The notes below the pieces were generated by a model, which searched no databases, was not told the DNA's origin, and saw only the letters and a program-made list of their open reading frames with translations. A stretch of DNA of 64,000 nucleotides, from the NCBI GenBank assembly GCA_900642245.1, contig CAAAJI010000003.1:520097-584096 (forward strand), written 5' to 3'. Positions 11,435 through 22,037 of this stretch are shown here, in pieces (the stretch's first letter is position 1; the number at the start of each line of letters is the position of its first letter). Origin of the DNA: Fragilaria radians (taxonomy: Eukaryota; Bacillariophyta; Fragilariophyceae; Fragilariales; Fragilariaceae). The translations under genes and the position numbers were made by a program.

Positions 11435-13394
11435 ATGAAGCAAGGAGGCCTCGACACTCTGGCAGATCTCTGTGGTGGAGCATCTAAGGCAGTTGAGAAC
11501 GACAAAGCGAATGAGAACCTAACGTCACTTGAAGCGTCGTCCGCACAAAATGTTACTGAAGTTTCGTCTCCAACTTCCACTGCAAATTCAACAGAGCTGA
11601 CAGTGGAAAACCACCAGAAGAGTCCTCAAGCTCACAGGATTGCAATATCAAAAACAACGACGAATGAACAGCCAACTCACCAATGGCAAGCACAAAATTC
11701 AGCTTTCACAGGATTTTGTCAAAATCACGCTTCATCAATTGCCTCTTCCATTTTTCAGGCTGCAGTTCAAAATCCTGGAATATTTCAACAGGTTCCTGCA
11801 ACTCCTGTCGATCCAAGCATTTACATGCAACAATTCGCATACTATCAGTTTATTGCAGCTGCTCAGGCACAACAACTTGCAATTCAACAACAACAGAATG
11901 CATCACAAATGTCAAGCCAAACATCATCCGCCATGTCGGCACCGAACTCACAGCCTTTGTTTCCTGTTGATCCCAACGGAGCTACGAATGGTATTTCTGC
12001 CGGATACGTATTCAGCCCCCCTCCGATTACTGGACAACATGTTGTTCCATGTAAGTTGCAAATCACATTTATCCTGTGCCAGTGAACCACTACGGTATTT
12101 TGGAAAACAGCTGTTCTTTAAGATCAGTTCTGACGTGTGCATCAGAAGATTTTGATTGGCCAAATGTCTTCTCATCACCATCTGCATAAGACACATGGAA
12201 ATTTGGCATCACTCTCGTTTGCTCTATCGTTCTTGTTTTTTTATATACTTTGTTCAATGAGTGTTTGCACCAAGACCTCACCTATCTCACCACTTCTTAA
12301 ACATTATAGCTGATTCTGCTCAAAGGCTGAGTTCAGGTCTGCCTTCTCAGACCACTCAACCACAGCAGGTTGCATTTTTTACCGCACCACAAATAGTACC
12401 TGGAACACCTGCTGGGGGAACTCCTAAAGTTCCTTTCAGCGTAACTCAATCAAGTATGCAGCCACCACTTCCACCATCTCATGTGCAGTCAATCTCTAAT
12501 GGATTGCATGGTAATGCTGTTTTGATTGCAGCACCAGCTGTAGCACAAAGACCTATTTCATCCAGTCCACCCAAGACCAATGCGTCAATTCAAGCTTCCG
12601 ACGCCCCGATCGCCCAGCGTCCAATTCAAGAAGGTGCCTGTATGAACAACTTACCTCCCGATGGAAAGAAACAACTAAAACGAGCCGCGAATCGTCGATC
12701 AGCACAATTAAGTAGGAAGCGGAAGAAGTTGTATATTGAAGAGCTCAAAGAAGAAAATGACGAACTGCGTCGAAAGGAACAAATATTGATGTCAATTCCC
12801 GATCTCATTGTTGTGTTTGACTCAGCCGGGAAACTTGGTTTTGTATCTCAGTCTATCTTTCGATTCCTTGATTTCCTTCCAGAAGAACTTGAGGGCTCAT
12901 CCTTCTGGAGTAGACTTTGTGAGGAAAGTGTTCGCCTTCTCAAGGCTGCATTTATGGATGCTTTGGCAGCCAGAAAACCCGAAATGGATACTGCACCATT
13001 GGGATCTGGGGTTTGGGAGCTTCGACTTCTAGATAAAGATGGAAGTCAAAAACTAGTGACACTTAATGGTGTAGTGCACTTCAGTGGAGAAGCTCCTGAA
13101 TGTGTGTGTTCAATTCGACCACTCGATAATAAAACAAAGGCAGATGACGAAGCGTCCAGTTCTTTAATTACAAATCGAGCTTTGGAATCAAACAGTGTTG
13201 CATCTATTCGTGTGGTTGTTAAGCCCGATCAAAGTGTCCGAGCCAGTAACTTACCATCACATGGTGAAAAATCATGTGATACAGCTTGCGCCCTGGCACC
13301 TGTCAAACGGCAGCAAGATTCTGCCACTGACAGTCGTCGTGTGATCAGCGATGGAGATAGTGGAAGTGTTGTCAGTGAAAGTGGTAGCGAGTGA
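11435..13394 (+). CDS. bZIP-PAS transcription factor, two exons, 566 aa
   Basis: Exons 11435-12050 and 12310-13394; the 259-base intron runs from gtaagttg to acattatag, phase 1. Residues 1-320 are low-complexity: Ser/Thr-rich, then Gln-rich at about 143-165, then Pro/Ala/Gln-rich, typical of activation regions. The basic region at about 323-345 has the bZIP signature N333-x7-R341, followed by a short zipper with Leu351, Leu358 and Leu365. A PAS-like domain follows immediately (about 366-475). The tail is Ser/Asp-rich. Diatoms and other stramenopiles have a known family of bZIP-PAS proteins; aureochromes instead carry a LOV domain with the flavin-binding NCRFLQ motif, which is absent here. It should bind DNA as a dimer in the nucleus; what its PAS domain senses is not visible. 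Confidence 0.88.
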
Positions 13395-14079
13395 TTCGTA
13401 CATGTTCATAGTGAACATGAGTGGGCTCTTCACAGAGTGAATGTCAACGACTAGTTATCGATCGTCGAGTATGGTGTTGCTCTTCTAAAAATTAGTAATT
13501 TGATTTATAGACTCATATTATACCTTCTCCTTGATTTACAATATGGAAATTTACTCAAAAATTATTCTTACCTTGAACTTATAGAAGACAACTTGCTTCA
13601 CTCGTACTCAAAGTACCACATTACTCTTCTTTACCTTCGTAAACTCACCAGCTGTGATGAGGAATTGCTCTTTCAAGGCTAAACGAGTTGTGAAAATGGA
13701 AATATCCTATTCTTATCCGGAAAATGAATCCAGCAAAACGTTTTTCGTTCATGAAATTCCAGGAAAACTGGATGAATAACAATCAATGAAATAGGTTTAA
13801 CAGAAAAGAGGCCGTTGGCTTTAGGACAAATGGTAATGTCTCTGTCCTACATAATAATTGTTTCATAAAGCACGGAATGTGGATTAGTGTGCAAAGAATA
13901 AGGAGAGCAAGAATAAAAAATAGTGACAGAGCCCTTGGGCATCGTATGGAGACAACTCGTTAAATTTGATCACATTTTTTACGCAACAATGAAACTCAAC
14001 CAATATCCTTAGCTATTGCCATAACCTCAAGCTATATCGTTATGTCTCAGCTCTAGCATGGGTACTATAATACCCACAT
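13395..14079. other. Intergenic, no gene seen
   Basis: 3' flank of the bZIP-PAS gene, AT-rich. A short open frame at 13500-13682 lacks any coding character I recognise. A small inverted repeat (TGGGTA...TACCCA, near 14058-14075) lies just before the retrotransposon block and could belong to an LTR. Confidence 0.4.
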
Positions 14080-15080
14080 GGGGAATATTAGGGGATTTGA
14101 CAACAATAGCCCTCAGCTAATTCGCGTCCATGCAATATTCATTCAGTCTTCCAATATCATTCCTAGAAACTTGAGTACATGTTTTTCATTATTCCCTTGG
14201 CTTCCATTCCTAGTGAATAGATCAGTAAAAATATTTTCCTACCTTTCAAAGATATTCTTAGTACACCAGTGCTCGACATGTTCACGAAGTAGGTCTTATC
14301 ATGTATCGATATGCCTTGTGACATGAGAAAAACCGTTTTCTGCCATAAGAATAGCGCCAATTTTGTTAGCTTGGCCCATCATTGGAAGTGCCACACAGAT
14401 TCCTAGACTTTCTAATAAAAATAAATGAATCTTGCCTCCTTGATTGGTTAAGGTATAGACCCATATTCAGCTTCACTGCTGGATTATTAGACACCTTTTT
14501 GCTCTCAGGATCTCCAAGAGAGAGACACCCAACCAATAGATTTGTAAATCTGGTTGTATTGATCCGATTCTCCGCATCTCCAACTCAGTCACTGTTGCTG
14601 GAGACAACGAGATCCTATTTCACTTCATCAGTCTTTGGCTAAATTCCAAGCTATGAATTAGAATAAAGTACTCATTTGTCACCCTCAGCATTTCTATGTA
14701 TCCAGCCATTGCAGCCTTTTTCAACGCTCTCACAACGTTTGCCTTGTATGGACGGGAGTGATTGATCAAATTTAGTAGCCTTTCCGTCCCACCTTTACCT
14801 AGATTGCAGAATCTTGTTGATTCTTTTGATCTCATAGGTTGGTCACTATCTCGAGAAGCTTCCATTCCTCATACTTCTCCACGAAAGCTCCCTCTTTAAT
14901 AATGAATCAAATGAGACTCTTCCCTTCTCAAATCCCTGGACAAGATAGCAGTTTGGAACTAAGTCCATGGCCTCTTTTGGCTCAAAGTCGTCATAAAATC
15001 TTCATTACTGAGAATGAAAAGACAATCATTTACATAGACAGCCATCAAAGTCATGGGCTCAAATGTAACTGATGAACAGT
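14080..15080 (-). mobile_element. Copia RT to RNase H remnant (3' part of outer element)
   Basis: Minus-strand translation shows the end of a Copia polyprotein. The RT palm motif reads YVND at 15036-15025 in place of YVDD, inside the context AVYVNDCLFI. The RT-RNase H connection lies at 14865-14620, and the RNase H core with SDSDWAGD is near 14610-14570. A degenerate GAILMAEN/RHIDT segment is near 14370-14270. Frameshifts and stops are scattered through it. It stops abruptly where the opposite-strand gag sequence starts (about 15087). Together with the minus-strand gag-protease piece at 20150-20960 it probably forms one element split by an insertion. Confidence 0.8.
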
Positions 15081-15086
15081 TTCTAA

Positions 15087-16150
15087 TTCAAGTTTTGAAC
15101 AGTTTAATCAGCGCCTAAAAGTTGCAAGTGATACTTATGGAAAGTGCATTGGTGACTAGGGGAATCCACTATTAACTTGAGATAAGAAAGGCGTACATCA
15201 TCTACAAACAAGAGGACTTGGGTGAAGAGAAGGCGCTACTCTCCACACAATTAAAAGGAACATGCCGACTTCACGGCAAATTAGGTCACAAGTCAGCTCA
15301 GTGCAAGCTCAAGCAGGTCAAGGGAAACAAAAATGAAATCATTTGCAATTATTTTAAAAAACGGACCATCTCAAGTCTAACTGTTTCAAATTTTTGAGAA
15401 AGAACCAAACTGAAGGCAGTTATGTTGGAACAAGAAATGGGAGTGTTGATGACCATTTGAACTACTGTTGGAGCTATTTTCTGAACTGTAAACGTTACTT
15501 GAAGGATTACTGAATTATTTGTTGAGTCAAAACCTCTATAAAAGATTCCTAAGACTGGATGATGCCGGAGGAAAATTTTGCACTTGAGAAGGCTTGTAAA
15601 CAACAACACCAAAATTGAGTTTAGTGGACCAAGATCACCACAGAGAAACGGAAAGGTGGAGAGAAAGCTTCACTTCATGGAAGAATCGTTGCAAGTTTCA
15701 ATGACTTGGGAATTGATGATGAAATTCGAATTCAACATTGGGCGGAATGTTAATCTACAGCATTATCCTATGAAAACAGAATCATCAATAGAGACACGCA
15801 ACAACCATTATTACAAATGATGTCCAATACACCATGTAAAGGGGTTAACAGTCTCAAAACCTTTGGGGAAATATGTGGTGTCACGACTAAAAAACCACCC
15901 AATGAAAATTTAATGGCAGATGAACTGTTGATTTATTTGTTGGTTTTCCTGAAACTTATGCAAAGGATGTATCCAGGAGATTCAACCTGAAAACCAAGCA
16001 AATCATCAAGTCAGGAGATTTGATTTGGTTCAATTTGAGTTTTTATAATTGGAAAAACATCATCAAGCTGCATCGGGTCCAGAAGTTCCAAATGAAGATG
16101 CTAATGTTTTAGCTATGCCAGTTTTCCCAAAGGAGTTAGGAAAAAATTGA
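15087..16150 (+). mobile_element. Copia gag to integrase remnant (5' part of inner element)
   Basis: Plus-strand translation gives the end of gag, then a zinc knuckle at 15263-15304 in which the second Cys has become His (C-x2-H-x4-H-x4-C). A second knuckle at about 15334-15385 is broken by a frameshift. Integrase core pieces follow: a degenerate DNAGEN-like motif near 15558-15580, SPQRNGKVERK at about 15634-15666, and a C-terminal GEIC/VTTKKP segment near 15868-15900. Internal deletion has removed the protease and much of the integrase. The matching RT-RNase H part lies at 17330-20090 on the same strand. Confidence 0.8.
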
Positions 16151-17329
16151 AAAGTCGGCTATTCCCATCGAACAAAACTGTATAAACAAGGTGAATTTTT
16201 AAAGCGTAAGAAAATGGAATTTTTGAGCGCGGTTAGTGTCATGTGGCAAAGGGGGTGACACCCAAAATGACTTGCTCGGGATAGGGATCCAGGGTTCCCA
16301 GGCTTTTGCATTTTTGTGGCGCTAAAATTGTCCCAGCGGTTCCAGGGTTCCCGCACTTGTGCATTCTTGGCGCCACCCCAACATTGGAACTCCTTGACAT
16401 TTTGTGTATTGCTATGGAGGAGGAGAAACAGCAGCAGGAGACAGAACCAGCATTTAAAAAGCAGAAAAGGGAAGTGAGGAGTGAGGAAATGATCAGTGAC
16501 TATGATATTCTGAAAAGATCACAGTGCTCTAAGCTGCTCTAAGAGTTTATACACATTGTAAATTATGGTCTAAAAAGAAGTTACTTTTATCTTAGATCAC
16601 TTGTGAATCAATTGCAATGTGTTTCCTTGACCACATAGTCTCTTTGCCTTATGTGTTAGTTTCAACTCGTAACGTTTAGAGTTTGTGAACTTTGCTTCAT
16701 GACTTAGATTCATCAATCGTGAATTTTGATAGATTCCTGTTTGTTACTTAGGAATCTGTTATTTTCAACACTTGAGGCAGAAAAGACATGTGTTTGTCAT
16801 TGACTTGTCATTCCTATTGCTTTCATTCGGTGGATATCATGTGGAAATGTACGTTAGAATGTAGATACGCTAAATAACTCTCTTTATCTTTAAACTGTTA
16901 GTTTGGGAGCGAGGGAGCACGCCTGTGTTCCATGCAAGACTTATTCTAATCCTTTCTCAAAACACCTTTTCTTGAAGACCTTCTCTTGACTTACAACTTC
17001 AATTAATTTAGAAACACTCTTTGCTCATGATATTCATATTTTTAAATTTTCCTCATATACTTTTGTTCCTATAGTTTTTTATCATTACTCTATTTTACCT
17101 TTATTTTAGCCTGCTTCTATTTTCAAGGAATTTTTATCTGCTTAGCTTTTCTTTTGCTCAACAGATCAGGTATCCTACTGTAGATCCAGCTAGAATCCCA
17201 CAGGGGGGCAGTGCGTAGGGTGCTAGAGTTTCAATGTATGCCCCTTAAGAGCAGGGCCCCAAGTTTAGGCCTCTAAACTACTGCTTTGTACTGAAGGTTC
17301 TTAGGTTCCAAAGGCTGCAATCTTGGGGT
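16151..17329. other. Non-coding segment between integrase and RT of the inner element
   Basis: No gene supported. It begins with GC-richer sequence holding two diverged copies of a roughly 33-base unit (16289-16322 and 16342-16373). A short Lys/Glu/Gln-rich open frame follows (16413-16541), then about 700 bases of AT-rich sequence. Because it sits between two parts of one polyprotein it may itself be an insertion, but I see no ends. Confidence 0.4.
16289..16373. repeat. Imperfect direct repeat, two copies about 53 bases apart
   Basis: Both copies begin ccagggttccc, contain tgcatt and end with ggcgc. The copies differ at several positions in the middle. Their GC content stands out from the AT-rich surroundings. 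Confidence 0.55.
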
Positions 17330-18029
17330 GGCGCAATTTGATGGGAACTTGGTGGGCTGTCACCCCCTCTCATGTGGTTACAGTCGAAATCCTGGAGTGG
17401 ATTTTCAGGAAAGTTATGCTCCTGTTATCAATGATGTGACATTCCAAATACTTTTGGTCTCAATGAAACGAAATCAATATAGGAACGGCGTTTCTGCATG
17501 GCTTGCTTTGTCATTGAAAGGGTTGTGAAAATCTAGTGAAGCCCTGTTGATCCATGTTTATAGATAAAGCATTAAAGTTTTGGAATTGTCATAGTTGCTG
17601 TATGTTGACAACTATCTTGTTGTTGGTTGCAAGATCCAGATTAATCAAGAAGCAAAGACTACATATGTATTGCAACCACATCTAATTCACAGCTTAATTG
17701 AACAATTTGGAAGATTATGGGACCCCTGGGACGCTGCAATTCAAGATTGTGAGACCCAATGATGAAGATCAAAATACAGATCAGGAACTGGTATGCTTTT
17801 GTGCTTGATCAAATATTCCAGACCAAACTTGGCTAATGTTGTAAGGGAATTGTCAAAATGTATTGATGGCGCAAGTTCTGCTGCATACAAGGAGATGCAG
17901 AGAGTCATCAAAATCACAGAAACTTACATATTTGAAGTTGCAACCAAAGCATGAAAGTGAAACATGGGATTTGGTCTCACATTCCAACAGTTATTGGGCA
18001 GGAGATCCAGAGTCAAGAATCAGTGTGAC
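17330..18029 (+). mobile_element. Copia reverse transcriptase/RNase H remnant, interrupted at 18029
   Basis: Plus-strand translation gives Copia RT sequence: CGYSRNPGVDFQESYAPV at about 17376-17430, then the palm motif mutated to YVDN at 17601-17612. The RT-RNase H connection follows, with YSRPNLANVVRELSK near 17816-17862. The start of the RNase H core (AGDPESR near 18000-18018) is cut off at about 18029 by an unrelated LTR. A plausible 3' continuation of the same polyprotein reappears at about 19951-20090 on the far side of the LTR element. Confidence 0.82.
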
Positions 18030-18623
18030 TGCTCTACAGTGAGATATAGAAATAACACAATGATAAATTATAATCTACTTTTGATTACTTTTGTTGTTTA
18101 GTCTTGTGTAGTCTTAGCACTTCTCTCAGAGAGAACTTCTTGAACCTTCTCAAGAGATGTTCATGACCTCTCTTGAAGAATTAGATCTTGTTCCAAAGCT
18201 TCTTCCCAACTGTTTAGACAAGTCTCTTCAACTTGTTCATAAGGACAAGTTGGTGGTCAATAAGGATAGTTTTGTTTAGCCTTTGGACTCTTTTGTTATT
18301 AGAGAGATAAATCTATAAACAGATCTTTATATAGATAATTATTATAGCCGTCCTCGATTGGATACGGTGCTGGAGTGTATAATGGTACTTTCCATATATA
18401 AAAAATATTTAATCTGCACTAAGTTCAACTAGTGAATCATTTATCAAAGTTAAACTTGTAGGAGGAAAGTAGTAGGATAGTTTACTTGTAACTACCCATA
18501 GCTAGATGAGTAAACATAAGAATATGTTGATTCTACTATTACTTACTATGCACAAATGTACAGGAAGTATCCGTGTACCAATACACACACACATCTCCTA
18601 GTTTAATATTTTATAATTAAACT
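18030..18623 (-). repeat. LTR copy A
   Basis: About 594 bases. Over its last 420 bases it matches copy C at 19530-19950 with about five differences by eye before 18600. Over the first 500 it matches copy B at 19034-19527 with many more. It is the 3' LTR for the minus-strand gag. The terminal segment near 18580-18600 holds a (CA)n stretch. Confidence 0.8.
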
Positions 18624-18653
18624 GCTATTGTTTACAACCTATTGTGTTAGGGA

Positions 18654-19010
18654 TTAGCTATACGAAAGTGCTTGACCCTTCAACAAAATCCTAACCATCT
18701 TGCTTCTGTCTGCAGGTTCCTTTACGGTTATCAAGGTCTCCACTTCACGGTAAGCAATCAGCCACTTTATCCAGTCTTCTGCGCAGCCATCCTTGAAAAT
18801 GATGAAGTGCCTTGCATACTTGGAAGCCGGGTTACTATCCATGAAAAACTCCAACTTGATGTATTCCGTCTTGTCTGCGGTCTCTTCAGGATTGTCAACC
18901 TTCCTGGCCTTGGAAATGAACGGAATAGTTTTTTTTCGCGAACTGCAGGAGGTAAGCTCGTCAAGGTTTTGTTAAACTTACTTAGCGCCATCTTTATGCT
19001 CTTCTATTAA
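18654..19010 (-). pseudogene. Retrotransposon gag N-terminus, frameshifted and truncated
   Basis: An ATG near 18991 opens a gag-like frame (MALSKFNK...). A frame change near 18960 leads into a second frame that stays open to the stop at 18654. That frame contains the segments KYARHFIIFKDG and KMVRILLKGQAL, typical of LTR-retrotransposon gag (a tract ending in a leucine-rich helix before the assembly domain). It sits directly inside LTR copy B, as expected for the 5' end of an element. Capsid, nucleocapsid and pol are absent. Whether the family is Copia or Gypsy cannot be decided from this piece. Confidence 0.6.
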
Positions 19011-19033
19011 ATTGTAACGAAGTGTGATCACAG

Positions 19034-19527
19034 TGCTCTACGGTGAGATATAGAAATAACACAATGATAAATTATAACCTATTTTAGATTACTTTTATTG
19101 TTTATTCTTGCGTAGTCTTAGCACTTCTCTCAGAGAGAACTTCTTGACCCTTCTCAAGAGATGTTCGTCAGCTCTCTTGAAGAATTAGATCTTGTTCTAA
19201 ATGTTCTTCCCAACTGTTTAGTCAAGTCTTTCCAACTTGTTCATAAAGACAAGTTGGTAGTCAATAAGGATAAGTTAGTTTAGCCTTTAGACTCTTTTGT
19301 TATTAGTAAGCTAACTCTCTAATTATTTCTTTATATAGATAACTATTATAGCCGTTCTCGATTGGATACGTTGCTGGAGTGTATAATGGTACTTTCCATA
19401 TATAAACAATATTTAATCTGCACTAAGCTTAACTAGTGAATCATGCATCATAGTTAAACTTGTGGTAGGTAAGTAGGAGGATAGTTTACTTGTAACTAGA
19501 TGAGAAATAAGAAAATTCTAATTCTAC
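19034..19527 (-). repeat. LTR copy B, diverged
   Basis: It starts TGCTCTACGGTGAG and follows copy A through the whole 3' portion of the LTR, but with frequent substitutions and small deletions, for example in the segment before 19527. It abuts copy C, which restarts in the middle of the LTR. Confidence 0.8.
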
Positions 19528-19529
19528 TC

Positions 19530-19950
19530 TTCCTAACTGTTTAGACAAGTCTCTTCAACTTGTTCATAAGGACAAGTTGGTGATCAATAAGGATAGTTTT
19601 GTTTAGCCTTTGGACTCTTTTGTTATTAGAGAGATAAATCTATAAACAGACCTTTATATAGATAATTATTATAGCCGTCCTCGATTGGATACGGTGCTGG
19701 AGTGTATAATGGTACTTTCCATATATAAAAAATATTTAATCTGCACTAAGTTCAACTAGTGAATCATTTATCAAAGTTAAACTTGTAGGAGGAAAGTAGT
19801 AGGATAGTTTACTTGTAACTACCCATAGCTAGATGAGTAAACATAAGAATATGTTGATTCTACTATTACTTACTATGCACAAATGTACAGGACGTCTCCG
19901 TGTACCAATACACACACACATCTCCTAACTTAATATTTGATTGTTAAACT
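19530..19950 (-). repeat. LTR partial copy C, near-identical to copy A
   Basis: It begins inside the LTR (cttcctaactgtttag) and runs to the LTR 5' end. It is far closer to copy A than to its neighbour B. Beyond about 19950 the sequence returns to Copia RNase H. Confidence 0.8.
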
Positions 19951-20090
19951 TGGGCAAATTGTGGATGCTTTCATCAAGTTCATCTTTGTCAAGTCATATG
20001 GTAATGATGCTGATATCGCTACAAAAAATGGGAGTAAGGATGCTTGCGCAAAACACGTGAGTATTTCTTGGATAACATTGAAGACTCTAA
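19951..20090 (+). mobile_element. Copia RNase H tail, continuation of the copy ending at 18029
   Basis: Plus-strand translation reads like the very end of a Copia polyprotein: VDAFIKFIFVKSYGND and DIATKNGSK, where functional relatives have an FTKN-type end. About 100 codons of RNase H between this and 18029 are missing, so the LTR insertion was accompanied by, or followed by, a deletion. Confidence 0.7.
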
Positions 20091-20149
20091 AAATTGAATA
20101 TTATAGATAGCTAGGGTACTGGATTGCATATCTAGAATTTACAGGCATG

Positions 20150-20960
20150 ATTTTGAGGGTAACAAATATGTTCACCTTCTTAGAGTCTTTTCTTGGTGGT
20201 GACCACTCCCACTTCTCGTAACACTGCCAACCGTTATCTCCTCTGATATAAACTTAACACCAAAGAGTCCTTTATCACTATTGTAGTAGTGGCACGAAGT
20301 ACCACTATCTCCAATCCAAAACATGTTAAAAATTCAAAACTTTCTGACATCTAAATCACATGATTGGATGGAGTATTTTCGCTTCGTTTGATGAGTTGAA
20401 ACTAAATTACCTTGGCATGCCCAGCGTCTTACAGTAATGACAAACCATGGATGCACTGGCATCTCTCTGTTTTTCTTGATCACCCCTGAGCTTGCATTGA
20501 GATGCTTAAAGGCCAAGATTCCCAAAATAGCGGGATTTCCCTTGAGCTGGGACACATACGTTCTCAGCTGGCTTGACATTCAGTGTCTCAAAGCGTCAAT
20601 ACAATTCAACGCGCATTTGTCGATTTTAAGTTGACTTTGTTTCCAATTTTTCTCCAACGGGACCCTTTGAAACTCATATTCGTAGCCCTAGTCATCCATC
20701 TTTCATTCATTTCGAACGCCACTTTCCGCTGCTGCCCTACACATTGATGGATGCTACTAATTTTGTGTGGTCTACTACACTTAAATCATTGATTCTAAGC
20801 TTGCTCTTGTCATCTTAGTCTTCCCATCGATATCTTGATTTTTGTTGGGCACCTCAAGTTTCTCCAACAATAAATCCTTAATTACTATCCACATTGCCCT
20901 GGCCAGAGAATTCTCACTTCAAGTTGACCAATGCATCTTCTTTTCCGTGAAGTTTAAAAT
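20150..20960 (-). mobile_element. Retrotransposon gag-protease remnant (5' part of outer element)
   Basis: On the minus strand, a degenerate knuckle with CHYCKTLG (about 20450-20420) is followed by a retropepsin start, WIGDSGTSCHYYNSD, with DSG at 20309-20301. Both are typical of Copia gag-protease. Gag-like but badly broken sequence continues upstream to about 20960. The order gag-protease here and RT-RNase H at 15080-14080, on the same strand, suggests one minus-strand element split by the plus-strand insertion between them. Confidence 0.6.
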
Positions 20961-22037
20961 GTTTATATTGCTAAAACCTCTTACTCCCAAATAAAGTTAC
21001 CTGAATTTAAATAGAATATTCATGAATCAAATAACTTGTGAATCATAAAGAAGACGATGCATAGAACATTTCGTTGAAACGTGACGAATAGCCGTCTTTG
21101 TATGTAGTTTTATGTTTAAGGACAAATGATTTCAGCTATTCTTATTTCCAAGCAATTACTGCTAGGAGCGATACTGATCTTTTTACTCACTTATCTGCCT
21201 CTTGGTTGACTCACCGCTTGAACGTTTTCTGTAAGTCGTGCTACTCTTTAACTGTATAACGCTTGTAATCGATACCTTCCTTCCTTTCCAAAAGGCAGAT
21301 GCTCCCTTCTAACTTTTAGAGGTCGGATTAGGGAACATTTTTAAATTCAACAAGACCTGTTCTGTGATAGTGTTTGTGCACCTGAGTCACCCAACCTTTT
21401 AGAGAATTATGTGCCATTGAAAAAAAGTCTTGAAAGATTTGATAGCCTAAAATATTTTTGGAAAGATGAAGAATAACATTGTAAGGTTTTGTTTTATTGT
21501 TGGAAGATGCAAACTTTCGAAAAATATCTCTACTTTTATCTTTTTGACTGCAAGCTTCAAGCCTTTCATTCAGCTCCAAAAATTGAATGTGCTTGATTGT
21601 CTATTTGTTCTTTGCTACAATTGATGATACCTAAATAACGTTTTGTTCACTTGGTGCGTGTCTTCCATTCCGGTTAATTTTTCATAGTGATAAAAGCTAC
21701 AAAGGTTACGAAGAAGTGGAAATGGAGGACAAAAGAATGCATCAGCATAGCTTCCATATCTTGTACATACTTGAATGATAGGAAAGGAAACTATTTGTCT
21801 TATACTTTTAAACCACACAATTATTTCTAGTTAATACGTATATCAAATAAGGTAACATTTTCATACTAGTCTATCAGAAACCATACTCTCTTCTACTGAT
21901 CTCTTGAAATTGTCACTTTAAACCAATCTTTTCTGTTTATTTTCATAGAAATTTTGTTGAAGTGACAAGGAAAAGTTCCATATTCCCTTCCCTTCCATTT
22001 GAAAAATGATTATTTTTGTTACATCGTGAGGTTTGTG
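20961..22037. other. Intergenic, no gene recognised
   Basis: AT-rich. Minus-strand open frames at 21818-21615 and 21579-21328 are the longest; neither resembles a family I know nor shows splice-compatible continuation. The last 100 bases are the 5' leader of the plus-strand gene at 22038. Confidence 0.4.

Larger units (their letters stand above)
18030..19950 (-). mobile_element. Truncated LTR retrotransposon nested in a Copia copy
   Basis: Two LTRs in the same orientation (18030-18623, and 19034-19527 with an extra partial copy 19530-19950) flank a minus-strand gag fragment (19010-18654). LTR ends were set by where the copies stop matching: both full copies diverge outside the terminal TGCTCTAC (plus strand; the LTR 3' end on the minus strand is GTAGAGCA). 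Everything after the gag N-terminus has been deleted. The element interrupts Copia RNase H sequence at 18029/19951, so it is younger than that copy. I saw no clear target-site duplication: GTGAC precedes the left end, but the right flank has lost its partner. Confidence 0.8.

Noticed and set aside
21328..21818. Two minus-strand open frames of 83 and 67 codons
   Set aside because: No motif, no joining splice signals, composition as expected from AT-rich DNA.
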